A stretch of DNA of 32,981 bases, taken from NCBI GenBank assembly GCA_001579985.1, contig LRSR01006868.1, positions 1 through 32,981 of the forward strand, in the 5' to 3' direction. This document shows positions 21,605 through 32,439 of the stretch, piece after piece (position 1 is the first letter of the stretch; the number at the start of each line of letters is the position of its first letter). A program made the translations under genes and the position numbers. Below the pieces are notes generated by a model that worked only from the letters and a program-made list of their open reading frames with translations, was not told the origin of the DNA and did no database searches. Source of the stretch: Hypsibius dujardini (lineage: Eukaryota; Tardigrada; Eutardigrada; Parachela; Hypsibiidae).

Positions 21605-21887
21605 ACGTTTGCTTCGCTGGTTTTTCGGTATATTTTAACGATGAAAAGCCCAAAATGACTGGTCAAATCATGACGTAACATTTTACGCAACAACTAAGGC
21701 CGGTAAAAACGGACTGTTTGTTTAACTAAACCCTGAACCGAGTCCATTGATTCTTCAGGTCCGGTTCCAAACACAGGTCAGTAGATTAAACTGCTTGCGA
21801 ACTTTCTTGCCCAATTTTGAGTCTATTCAGATGCGCCCTAAGGTGCACAAAATAAATTAATTGCTTATTACGCTACTGTATTATCAG

Positions 21888-22115
21888 TTAATTATTAATT
21901 TAGCTACTGTTTATTTATTTTAATTAGTAATTAATTCAGATGAATGCCTACAGGCAAAGCTTCTATGTAGAAGAGAATTATGTAAATGTACGCACAGAAT
22001 CCGTGTTGTGCCCGCTGTTTCATCCCTTAATTATTAATTTAGCTGCCGCTTAATTAATTTAATTAGGAATTACTTTAGACGAATGCCGAAAGGCGCAAAT
22101 TCTGGAACCGAATTA
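21888..22115. repeat. Tandem repeat, unit about 139 bp, two diverged copies
   Basis: Copies start at 21888 and 22027 with TTAATTATTAATTTAGCT. Both continue through TAATTAG-AATTA, GAATGCC-A-AGGC and GAATTATG in the same order. No coding sense is seen. Confidence 0.65.
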
Positions 22116-22119
22116 TGCG

Positions 22120-23213
22120 CCTGTAGGTGCGGAGTTTGAGACAAGTTTGTACCAACCCCTTCACCAGACTAGGCCTCATAGGTGGCTGTCTGTGCATGTA
22201 TGACCGCATCCTGAACTGGTCTCACCTTGACTGGTTAATTCGGGTCGTTTTATTGTTGATTAACCGCACCCTAGATGCCACATATTTCCGGCATGAGATG
22301 CACAAATTAAGAATTAGAGGCCATCATACCGGTGCCTAGTTGACGTACACCGATATTGTGTACCTCAACCAATGGCATGCCGACATTGTGTGCTAGACAA
22401 GTGGAATTGCATAACATTATTATTTCGTATGTCATACGATATTGTGCGTGCCTGCCTATCTAACCGTAGCAGAGGACAATCGATCGGCCATGTTAGGGGA
22501 CGTTCAACAATTACTTCAGCGCTCGTTATTAGGCGGCCTTACCCCTACCTCCCCTCTGTCAGAGCTCGTCAGTTTTTTTTACCCCCCCCCCCTGAATTTC
22601 AAACGCTGATGTCAGCGCCGTTGGAACCCCCTATGCGCCAAAATCTTAAATTTCCGCTTTCGTAACAAAATTTCAGCACCGATAACATTTAGTTATCCTC
22701 CGCATTTTCAAAATCAGAACGAAGAAAAGCGTTTAGACCGGTGATGATGGGAATGTCGGTCGACCCAGCCTCCTCGTATCGTATTTCCTTGAAACCATCG
22801 CCATCGGAACCTCTTGTCAGTACTAGTATGATGCTCAAATGAAGGGAAGAATAATGGCATGCGGGTCTATAAAATGTTACTGAAATACACGTTTTTTCAA
22901 ACTCTCAGAATCAAGGAAATTTCGAGATTTAAAATTGTTGACGTAATCCAAGAACAGACCCCAACCCCTATACGTCAGAGCTCGTCATCGATTGCTGATA
23001 CGTACCCCTCTAAATTTGCTGACGTAATTGTTTAGCGTTAATTTATGCAGACACAACACAATCGCTGCTCAGAGAATCACAATTAACCGGTGATGATGCA
23101 GACCAGAAGAATTGGCCGCAATTTCTACATTAGCATTTCGTTTCCATGCAGAGCCGGCTCATCAACGTAATAAACTGGATCAGCCGAACGTGGGAGTAAG
23201 CTGTGAGAAACAT
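22120..23213. other. Intergenic stretch downstream of the first receptor gene
   Basis: No gene is supportable. Short direct repeats occur: GTCAGAGCTCGTCA (about 22557 and 22974) and ACCGGTGATGATG (about 22738 and 23086). They suggest an old local duplication about 350-420 bp apart. There is a C-tract near 22580. Confidence 0.4.
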
Positions 23214-24342
23214 TTAGCAGTGATAGGGGCATAAATGGCGCACTATAAATGCCTTCAAATTTCTCCACTGCGTGGCCAACTCTCCTCGATATTCTCGAGA
23301 CATGGCCAAAAATACGATCTAAAAAGCGAAAAAACCTGTCACATGACTAATACAATATAAGAAAACGTTGACCCATGCGATAGTCACGTGTTCTAAACAA
23401 TAGCAATCTTACCGGGTTGACGAGAAATCCCACACAGTAGACCGTCCGCAACCACATACGCCCAATAGGCGAGCCTACAAACAACCAGGGGTAGAACCAT
23501 CCCAATACCGGGTTCGGCAAGTACAAGAGGATGTAGAAGAAGGCTGCGACAAACAGCATTCGCGCTAGGTCCAATCGTTTCTCAATCCTATGACTCAGTG
23601 ACGGGGTGATCACCGCCAGATCCACCACTTGCCGATTCCACACCCTTGGAACGACCATTTTCAAGCCCATTGATACGTATAGTACCCCTAAAATCGTCAT
23701 GGGCATTACGAATCCTAAATATATGGTATTTCCTTGCGGGAATCGACCCGTCGAGTAAAATAAGCAGCGGTACCACGGAGGACCCATGGCATAATATCCC
23801 CCGTAGCCGTCAAGATACGGTGAAATTAAAAGGAACCCTATAATCCAGGACCCGGCAATGCTGCCGATGTTGAACCATTTATTCCGGCATACTTGTCGGT
23901 AGTACGTGGGAAAAACCAGGGCGATGAAGCGATTGGCTGCCACCGAAAGAGTTGCCCAATTGGCGGAGCATTCGATCATGAGAAAAGGCAGCCTGCTGAG
24001 GCCGCATTCTAACGGGGTGAGCAGCCTTGGGTAGTAGCTGACAAGAAGGTCCAGTGGAATGGTCACCATGCATTGCACCAGGTCAATGACAATGAGATGG
24101 GCCATCTGGGTTCGGCATGCGGAATAGGTGACCTTTGTCAGAGTAATCAAAGTGATGAGAATGGCGAGATTCAACAGGGTTCCTGAGACGCAGACAATAC
24201 TGCTGAAAATCATCCAAACCTTAATGGAATTTTCACGGCCTCCCCAGATGAGGTTGAAAAGGTCGAGGGTATCATTGTGGGAAGTTGCGTTGGTGCCCCG
24301 TGACAGGTTGATTATCGATGGATGGAACATGGAGTAGTTCAT
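23214..24342 (-). CDS. Rhodopsin-like (class A) GPCR, copy 1
   Basis: Exon 1 is 24342-23413 and exon 2 is 23318-23214, separated by a 94-bp intron (CCG/GTAAGA, CTTTTTAG/ATC). Together they encode 344 residues, a seven-helix plasma-membrane receptor. The start MNYS matches the paralogue; an upstream in-frame GTG is rejected. The N-terminus has sequons (NYS, NLS, NAT, NDT). Landmarks: TM1 GTLLNLAIL (Asn58), TM2 LIVIDLV (Asp87), Cys113 with Cys193 as the likely disulfide, TM3 end NRF (137-139) in place of DRY, TM4 Trp166, TM6 LYLPNP, and TM7 NPIVF in place of NPxxY, with the intron directly after NP. The tail is short and ends RHLCPYHC, with cysteines suited to palmitoylation. The ligand is unknown. 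The non-canonical DRY and NPxxY motifs suggest a lineage-specific orphan or chemosensory-type group. Confidence 0.85.
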
Positions 24343-24861
24343 TTTGTGGTAGTGATTGTCTGTGGCAAGGCGAAAAAGAAACACGACAAGGCCCACTTTT
24401 TAAGGGAATGAAAATATCGCTGGTCATTCTAGGATGGAGAAGTAGATCACGCGAGTAAGGGACGCACTCATTTTGTCGCCGCGCTGTGAATTTATTCCTG
24501 GTATCGGTTCAAGGATTGGTGAGCGAGAATGTTTTAGGCACCGTAATTAAACGAAAGTTTCAGTTATTACATCTATCACGTAATTAATGCACGAGCTTGT
24601 TCGTGCAGACATCTGCAATTTTACAACAGGTTAAATTTAAATTTAATGACCACTGACGGTGGGATGACGCTATGCTTGGGATTCGATTAAGTCCTATATC
24701 AACAACATATACATTATGGCATTTCCTGGATGACTAGATTGAATAATGGACTAGAAAAAAGAGATAAACAAATCTGACATTTTCAGAATTCCCTAAGGTA
24801 ATCAGGTAAAGATTTTATTACACTTCACAGAAACGGAAGCCAGCGCTATTTGAAAGCATAT
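24343..24861 (-). promoter_or_regulatory. Upstream region of receptor copy 1 with block conserved in copy 2
   Basis: About 24570-24630 (ATCTATCACGTAATTAATGCA ... CAGACATCTGCAA) matches about 30277-30337 upstream of copy 2, at nearly the same distance (about 220-230 bp) from each start codon. The remaining upstream sequence is diverged. It may be a shared promoter or leader, or duplication residue. Confidence 0.45.
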
Positions 24862-25668
24862 GTGATAAATCGGTAAAATTGAGCTTTAGGGCCACTGATC
24901 AAATTTGAGTTGTGGCTATCAAGCCTAGTCAACTCGATGATTTTGAATCGAATGGCATCAACAGAATTTCGATAACAAATCAGGGGAAGGACTAAAACGT
25001 TTTGATTGCTCGTTTGCCCCAGTCGAAAGGTGGATCGATTGCTTGATTGATTCACTGGGAAGCAGAATCAACGCGGCCATTTTCTTATGGCCTTAAACCC
25101 ATCAGTGATAGATCACCGCGCGAGGGCTCGGCGCCCCATCACTCATGGGAATCTGAATCAGAGATGCCATTCAGAACCCATCGCCAGTGGTGCCATTCAA
25201 AACCCATCAAAACCCATCAAAAAACCCATCTACAGATGTGACCATTGAAACCCATCCCCTTCGCGGCAGCTCGCTTCGCTCGCTCGCGCTCAGGTCAGTG
25301 GGTAGGCTCACAGTCGTTTAGGTAAACCGATGCTTGATCGATCGATTGAGTAGTGGTATCAGTGCCGCCATTTTCTTATGGCCTTATACCCATAAGTAAT
25401 GGGTCACCGAGCGAGGGCTCGCTCGCTCACCCACACTCGGCGCCCCATCACTCATGGGAATCTGAATCAGTGATGCCATTCAAAACCCATCGCCAGTGGT
25501 GATTGATTAATTGTCTAAATACTTCAAACCCCCGTAGCTCCGCCCCCTAATTTCGGATCGAAATTCGGCTGATGCCAATCGACTCAGAATCATTAGATTG
25601 CCTAAGAATCATGTTCAAACATAAAATTTGATTAGTGGCCCTAAAGCTCAATGTAACCGATAAATCAC
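24862..25668. mobile_element. Non-autonomous foldback/TIR element, about 807 bp
   Basis: The ends 24862-24906 and 25624-25668 are inverted copies with about 40 of 45 bases matching (GTGAT-ATCGG ... GAGCTTTAGGGCCACT-ATC). Weaker inverted similarity continues inward to roughly 150 bp per arm (GATGCCAATCGA / TCGAATGGCATC). The interior contains a direct duplication, 25075-25193 and 25364-25503 (CCATTTTCTTATGGCC, GGCGCCCCATCACTCATGGG, ACCCATCGCCAGTGGTG), and runs of AACCCATC. No transposase is encoded and no clear target-site duplication was found. Interior sequence recurs at 5.9-6.6 kb, so this is a family. Confidence 0.7.
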
Positions 25669-26170
25669 GCAGTAAGGGAGAATAAAAGAGAGGGAGTGGG
25701 ACAAAGTTACTACTACCTGGGCTGCCCGGGAAGCCCCTGTCATCTCATAGTTCAACCCGCGACTTTGCAAACCTCATAGTATGTATAGACTGGACCTCTG
25801 TAGAGAGTGGATCAGGATGACTAAAAACAATTAACTATGCAGCCATGCAGTTCGCCTACCAGCAAGAATCTCACAGTTGGTTTGAAAGCTAGGTCCAATC
25901 ATGTGCAAACTGTTTTCGTGCACATGGATCGATTTCTAAATAAAAATACGACTGATTATTATGGGCTAGTCAAAACGGACAACATGGACAATAATATTTG
26001 TTTTGTCTTGCTGATGTTTAAAAAACAACCCACGCCTGAAAGTCACCTTTAAACCGGTATTGTTAAGCGCAGTTTTCACGTGTCGCATTTCATTATATGA
26101 CTCAAGCTGTTCATATAGCCACCGAAACGAAGATTTATCTTTAAAAGCCAATGATGTAGAGGAATAATTA
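25669..26170. other. Stretch without recognised genes
   Basis: This is the downstream flank of the chitin-binding gene. No coding or RNA feature is supportable, and no clear minus-strand poly(A) signal is seen close to the stop. Confidence 0.4.
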
Positions 26171-27682
26171 TTAGTTCGCACTGATGCTCCCGAGGAGAGG
26201 CCAATTCTCGTGGTATAAACGTGCATTGGAGAAGTCGTAGAAGCCCACAGACCTAAGGATAAAATTAGATCCGCATAGAAATAGAAGGCTCACACATTTT
26301 GTGGTTGGTCGTTATGGGGTCCCAAATATTTTGCGAAACAATATGAATATTATTTTACAACAGTCACGAACCACTTACTATTTTTCTTTCAAAAATTATG
26401 TTCATTATTTTTTTATTAAATAAAAATGGCTCATGTAAGATCGCATAATATATGTTAGAGAACATACCTGGAGCAATCCACGTTGTACCAATGGTCGCAC
26501 GTCAAAGTGATCTGATTGAAGATCTACGAGTAAATGCGTCATTGAATTACAAGTCAAGTCACCCAGGTCAAGTTTTAAACGATTTTATTTGCCTTTACTT
26601 GGGGTGATGAAACGTTCAATTTGTCTTACCGTAGTGTTGGGGCACAGAAAACTGTAGAGTACTCCGTTGGGGTCACAGCGACGAAACACTGAAAGATACC
26701 ATAACACATCTTCATGGATCGGCAACAGAAGAGGAGAGAGAAGTTGTTTTTAATAAGCAGTAAAAAAATTAAAGGAGAGAATAAAAATGATGGAAATTGA
26801 AATAATACAAAAAGCCGTTTTGGCAACGTAGTTACATAATCAGTAATAGAAATAACAAAAAATATTAAATAATAACAATCATTAAAATTTAAGTTAATCA
26901 ACGACCACAGCTTTGGCAACTTGATAACATAATATATAATAAAATAATATTTAAAGTGCACTACAAGATTTTAAATATAAATGCAAATTCGCTTCCAGTT
27001 TGTTTGATTCCTAATATAAAACATTTAAGATTAGCAGCTGATTTAACGATCACAACTAATTAATATTCAAAATACATTATACTGATCAATTTTTCTTTGG
27101 TAGAAAACACTCTCAGTTTTGAATCACAAAAAACCTCCTATCACCTTGACATTTGAAGTCGAGGTCTGCGTAAAATCCCGGCTGCTTCTGATTGGCGCAT
27201 TGAAAACCCACAGGCTCGGGGATCTCTGACAAAATGGGGAAATCCACACCCGGATTAGCCGCCAACATCACCTCCATAATCTCATCTGAATTTAGCGCCT
27301 GTTTGCCGCGCAAGCTGTCCAACGCAGCCCACGGATCCTGCGACTGCGGAGACAACGGACCGACCAGCACAGAGCCCCTCACGGGAGTTCTCCGAGAAGA
27401 GGAGGACGCAGCAGCGAAGCCTCCCGCCGTGACGACCGGCGCCTTGACTGTCTGACTGACCGGTCGCACGTTGACCTTCGCCTGAACCCTTCGGGCGACC
27501 GTCGTAAGCCTCGTACGCGTGGTCGGAGCGACCGTAGTCGAAACAACATCAGGTCCATCGACGTAATCAGGGTCTGGGGCAGAGGTGGTGGTCGTGGTTG
27601 TAGTGGCAACTCGACGGTTGGTCCGTTGGGCAGTGGAAAAGGTTGCTAAAACTGCGACAAAAATGCAGATTAATTTCAGCAT
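26171..27682 (-). CDS. Secreted chitin-binding type 2 (CBM14/peritrophin-A) protein, four exons
   Basis: Exons: 27682-27145, 26688-26630, 26523-26468 and 26252-26171. All phases agree (donors GTGATA, GTAAGA, GTATGT; acceptors TTTCAG, CTCGTAG, CCTTAG). The product is about 244 residues. The start ATG gives a signal peptide (MLKLICIFVAVLATFSTAQ); an in-frame TTG five codons upstream is rejected. A Thr/Ser/Pro/Val-rich linker follows (about residues 20-120, with TTTTTT runs that may be O-glycosylated). The domain is then built from three exons. It carries the six conserved cysteines (FQC, KCQ, RRC, FLC, LTC, VDC) and the family signature QPGFYAD ... CQVFRRCDPNG ... FLCPNTT ... FNQITLTCDHWYNVDC. 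A conserved-looking tail, SVGFYDFSNARLY, ends the protein. Such single-domain proteins bind chitin extracellularly in cuticle or gut matrix. The gene lies between the two receptor copies on the same strand, with no functional link implied. Confidence 0.85.
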
Positions 27683-27699
27683 TTTTAGAATGCGCAAAC

Positions 27700-28600
27700 G
27701 AAATCAATAGTAGTCGAAAAAGGTGGCAATAAGAAATTGGTCGTAGGAAAAATGATTTTAATTGTTTTTCTCAAACGTCGCCTTAGTTTTTTTTCTTGCT
27801 CAGGTGAGTGCGAAGAAATGAGCGTCTGGTTACGGCATGTTTTAATGGTGGAACGCTTGGTCAATCCGTCACGCTAGAATGAGCTTTACAGCATTCAGTA
27901 AAACTACAGTATGAAACTCAATGGCTCACACTACAGAAGGATATAATTGGAAGCTTCCTGCACGTTTATTGATTCGCTTCCTTCGGTATTTGTTAATTGT
28001 TCACTCGTCAGTCTTTTTGGATCTGGTTCTTGTTGTTTCCGAGAGACGTTGTTATTGTAAAAGAACTTCCGATTGCTTTTAAAGCTAGGGTATTAAGGTG
28101 AATTGACAGAAAACCTGGGCAATTTTGCGAGTGACACAATATGTTGTTCCAGGCGGCAACAATGAAGAACAGACAATTGTCCTCGGAATAGCTTTAAAAA
28201 ACGTAGTAGTCATTGAATGTGAAATTGTAGTTGATACACGAGTTTTTTTTGCAGTAAAGAAATTATTTATTGGTAGTCAGTTCCGCTTGGCGAAGGGGCC
28301 TGCGAACAAATCGCACAAAAGGGATGTTTTATTTGGTCGATTTTTATGTTACTATTGTCCGTTGTCATGCATGCAGCGTGCCGTTCGTACGCCTGGTACC
28401 AGAGATAATTCTTGCCGAACTACGGTGAATGAGTCTTGTTTCTTTCACGCGCTATGCTGTACTTAACGAAAGATTCTCTGCTAAAATCGGTTGCGTAATC
28501 CAAAGTGGAGTATCATGGAATAAAAAAGTGTGTGCATGACTTTCACCGCACCCATTTTGTCAGATAGATCAACCAGACTCACAGGCAGTTACTAAAATTC
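27700..28600. other. Stretch without recognised genes
   Basis: This is the upstream flank of the chitin-binding gene. A 113-codon plus-strand frame (28125-28466) shows no domain or exon structure. No promoter element could be assigned. Confidence 0.4.
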
Positions 28601-28604
28601 ATAT

Positions 28605-28822
28605 TCTGTCTGTCTGTCTGCCCGTCTGTCTGTCTGCCTGTCTGTCAGTCTGTTTGGTCTGTCCCTCTCTCTCTAACTCTTTCTATCTGTCTGCCTGTTT
28701 GTCTGTCAGTATGTCTGTTCGGTCTGGTCAGTCTGTTTGTCCGTGTCTGTTTGTTTCTCGGTCTGCCTGTTTGACTGTCTGTGTCTGTGTGACTGTCTAT
28801 CCATTTATCTGTCTGTTCTGTC
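28605..28822. repeat. Degenerate TCTG microsatellite
   Basis: About 218 bp consist of interrupted TCTG/TGTC tetranucleotide repeats, with occasional CCTG, CAGT and CTCT variants. The interruptions indicate an old array. Confidence 0.9.
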
Positions 28823-28957
28823 GCCTGAACATAATGCGTGCGCATTAGCTGCCTGATCATTGGACGATCATTTGTTCGAGAAAATTCCTTTAATAACAGT
28901 TTATGTATCTGACCGCACGCGAATAAGCGAGAAAATAAGACTGGTAAGGGAGAAACA

Positions 28958-30058
28958 TCAGCAATGGTACGGGCATAAATGACGTCCAAGGAGTGTCGTA
29001 AAACTTCTTAATTGCATCATTAACTCCCGTCGATATTCTCGAGACATGGTTAAGAATATGATCTGAAAAACCAGAAAACCGTTCACGTGAGACCGACAGA
29101 ATTAAGCATCATATCCCTCACGTGAACAAAAACCAGTTCTTACCGGATTGACGAGAAAGCCCATACAGTAGACCGTCCGTAACCACATACGCCCAATGGG
29201 CGAACCCACAAACAACCAGGGGTAAAACCATCCCAGTACCGGGTTCGGCAAGTACAAGAGGATGTAGAAGAACGCCGCAACAAAAAGCATACGGGCTAGG
29301 TCCAATCGTTTTCCCATCCGACGACCCAACGCGGGAGTAACACTGACCACACCCACTGCTTGTCGGTCCCACAACCTCGAAAATGTGATTTTCAGGCCTA
29401 CAGAGACGTAGAGCAAGCCTAGAATTGTCATTGGCAAAACAAATCCTAAATAAATGATGTTTTCCTGTGGGAATCGCCCTGTTGAGTAAAATATGCATCG
29501 ATACCAAGGAGGACTCATGGCAAAGTAACCTCCGTAGCCGGTGAGGTAAGGGGTATTTAGTAGGAAACCTATAAACCAGGACCCGGCAATGCTGCCGATG
29601 TTGAACCATTTATTCCGGCATACTTGTCGGTAGTACGTGGGAAAAACCAGGGCGATGAAGCGATTGGCTGCCACCGAAAGAGTTGCCCAATTGGCGGAGC
29701 ATTCGATCATGAGAAAAGGCAGCTTGCTGAGGCCGCATTCTAACGGGGTGAGCAGCCTTGGGTAGTAGCTGACAAGAAGGTCCAGTGGAATGGTCACCAT
29801 GCATTGCACCAGGTCAATGACAATGAGATGGGCCATCTGGATTCGGCATGCCGAATAAATGATCTTTGTCAGAGTAATCAAAGTGATGAGAATGGCGAGA
29901 TTCAACAGGGTTCCCGTCACGCAGATAATACTGTTGAAGACTATCCATACTTTGAGGGAATTTTCATGTTTTCTCCAGATGAGCTTAAAAAGGTCAATAG
30001 TAACGTTGCTGTTGGTGGTTGTGTTTGTGCTAAGTAACGCGTTGGCAGAGTAGTTCAT
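28958..30058 (-). CDS. Rhodopsin-like (class A) GPCR, copy 2
   Basis: Exon 1 is 30058-29144 and exon 2 is 29062-28958, with an 81-bp intron (CCG/GTAAGA, TTTTTCAG/ATC). The product is 339 residues. This is a paralogue of the receptor at 23214-24342 with the same intron site directly after the TM7 NP. It has the same start (MNYS), glycosylation sequons, TM1 Asn, TM2 Asp, NRF at TM3, ECL cysteines, NPIIF at TM7 and the same RHLCPYHC end. Reading through the intron instead would give an unrelated short tail that stops soon after, so the spliced form is preferred. It differs from copy 1 mainly in the N-terminus, in the segment between TM4 and TM5 (TPYLTGYGG, AMSPPW) and in the third intracellular loop. 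A 265-bp tract is almost identical to copy 1. The ligand is unknown. Confidence 0.85.
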
Positions 30059-31054
30059 TCTAAGGCTCTACCGGAAAGTGAAAAGAAAATAAGGAAATGA
30101 TAACGTTTGTTACCTATTCCCGTTATAACGAAATCGATCACCCAAGCACAAGACCGCCGGTACTCATTTATGTTACCGCAGTTGACGTACTCCGGGCGTC
30201 AGTTTGATATGTGTGGTGAGCGATAATTGTAAAGGTATTGAGTCCTCACGTTTTTGTACGAAATATTTAATCATTCCATCCATCACATAATTACTGCAGG
30301 ACCGTGTTTGCCCAGACATATGCAACTTCACGGGTGGAATTTGATTTCACAAGTCTTGACGATGGATTGACATTATGAGTGGGATTTGATTTCATCGAAA
30401 CTTATTACATGTTCGTGATAATTGACTTTGTCCATCCTGGGTCCCTATAGGTAGATGTTGAGCTGGACCTCAGTGGGACCTCAATTATATATTACTGCAC
30501 GCTTAGTATAATTTGCTTAAAGCGTGCACTTGTAGAGGCCGCGGACATATCGGTCATTTTATGGATTTCTGATAATGTGCCTGCATACCTCCCTTCTTGT
30601 TATGTTGCCTGTTCCAGTTTTTCGGAGTACTTTATTCCGACGTTTTTTATCGAGCCCGCACAGTATTAATAATACTAGGAAGTGTCAGTTTTCACCCATT
30701 TTCTTTTGTCTATCACCTTAAAATTATAATGTCATACTAAAGCAAGAAAACCAAGGCGGACACAGGTGTTGAAGGAATGGAAGGCCTAAGCCCTAGCGTA
30801 AGACATCATGAACACTGAACTGTATGAACTCTGAGATACCGGATGTAATTACGCAAAGAATTTATTACATTTTGCGGATATGGAAACCATCGCATTGACA
30901 TAGAGGAGATTAATAACACTAGTGGGCGATATCTCTTGAGCTCCCTGAATGCATAATACTGCTCGTATTCTCCGCGTGATCCATTCGTCAGTTCTCATTT
31001 CATTGCAATGTGACAGGCATAGTTTGGCATACCTTCGTTACCTCAGGACTCGGT
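30059..31054. other. Upstream flank of receptor copy 2; otherwise featureless
   Basis: It holds the block at about 30277-30337 shared with the copy 1 upstream region. No gene, RNA or element is otherwise supportable. Confidence 0.4.
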
Positions 31055-31955
31055 TGTACAGGGTGATTCACTACCACATGGACACATTAACAAAATCACC
31101 AAAAAGACGGTTTTCATTATTTTGGTCAAATTCTTCAGGTTATATGAAGCTTAACTGTTTTGCGTCTAAATACCTGGGTTGGGATGTTTCTGATTTCATT
31201 CTGTAAGGCAGGGGCACTAGCCACAAAAATTGGACGAAGTTGGCTGATATTTTTTGCCATTTTGCGCCAATAACTGAATTTAATGATACGAAAGTGAGCC
31301 GCCCTACTTCGAAAATCGGTTTATAGCAATGCATAGCAGAACAGATAGGCTTCACAAGAAGCCCTTTGAAAGGCAAATTGGTTTGGAAACCGATTTATGA
31401 AAAATATTTTTTTTTAAATGACGCCAAAAGTGTTTTTTTGATGTGTTTTGAAAACTTTCAGATTAAAAACATGTTGGATCATTCTTGTCTCTAGTTTTTC
31501 AATGCAAATATGCATACAATGAGCATATTTATTGCCTTAGTTGAAAACATAGAGTTGAACAATGCTGAGATACAGCATGTGAAAAACCTTCCCTAATATC
31601 GGATGGACAAGTTATCGACAGGCCTGGTTCTCTCAATTGGTCAATTTAGACTCTCAAGTTATACTTTTCTAATAGACCATCGACAAATGTTTAGGAAAGT
31701 ACAAAAAAATGCATAGGAAGAGCAATTACAATGACGAAGAAGAATACTTTTTTTGTTCGAGGAAAATAAAATGGTCACCTTTTCTGGGTAGAGCTGCATG
31801 GGGTGGCTTATTGCTTTTTCTCAATTGTTTGAACGCTAACTTTTCCTAAACTGAATCATCTCCGTTTAAGCTAATCACAGGGACATGATCAGTTGCGCAC
31901 CGTTCCTGTGACAACCGATCGCGCGTGTCCACGTGTTAGTGAATCATCCTGTACA
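31055..31955. mobile_element. Tc1/mariner-type TIR element, degraded or non-autonomous
   Basis: Inverted repeats of 31 bp bound a 901-bp segment: 31055-31085 and 31925-31955, matching at 28 of 31 positions (for example CAGGGTGATTCACTACCACA against its inverted partner). If the outer TGTA is read as flank plus a TA duplication, the element starts CAGGGTGATTCAC, in keeping with mariner-like ends and TA target sites. No transposase frame is visible, so it is a MITE or an internally deleted copy. Confidence 0.65.
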
Positions 31956-32349
31956 TGCTTATTATCTTAAACTGTACCCGGTTTTAGCTGAATTCTATTA
32001 GCGCCATGGCACTCCGCCGACATTTGATTCAATGCTGGCCAGAACCAGCGCCGTCTGAGGTCCCAATTAAAGATCAACGACCCTGCTTTAACTGAGAGCC
32101 AACAGAACAGTGAAATTGTTGATGAACACGGCAGTTGCCGACTTAAACCCAATTTAGATGCACCAAACGTAAAACACCTCTTTCGTTATAAATTGGATTA
32201 ACAAAGCGTCTTAAAGTCCGTGAATAAAGGGTACATAATAATATATAGCGGGCTTAAAGGCCAGAGCTTTTTAATTACCAATAATAGGTTTTTGGTAAAG
32301 TGCATGTTTATGACCATACGAATTACATTGTATTTAGCACTAATATAAT

Positions 32350-32439
32350 CAAATGAAGTCAAATGATGAAGACTGTTAACTTATTCCACAGCGCCACCAA
32401 CTCCCCTCAATATTCCTGCGACATGGTCAGGTAGATGAT
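32350..32439 (-). pseudogene. Orphan last exon of a third GPCR copy, with stop codons
   Basis: After an acceptor (TTTCATTTGCAG), the sequence encodes IIYLTMSQEY and then TGA at 32409-32407. It goes on in the same frame as GELVALWNKLTVFII before a second TGA. This aligns with exon 2 of the two intact receptors (IVFLAMSREYRGELATQW and IIFLTMSREYRRELMMQL). The first stop sits where both intact copies have CGA (Arg), one C-to-T change away. Its start would complete a canonical NPIIY. The 540 bp upstream within the window contain no exon 1, whereas the paralogues have introns under 100 bp. So this is a truncated relic, or the receptor part lies beyond the window edge. Confidence 0.6.

Noticed and set aside
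23879-24073. A 64-codon frame identical between the two receptor loci (also 29610-29804)
   Set aside because: It lies in an alternative frame of the converted receptor tract; its identity is explained by gene conversion, not coding constraint.
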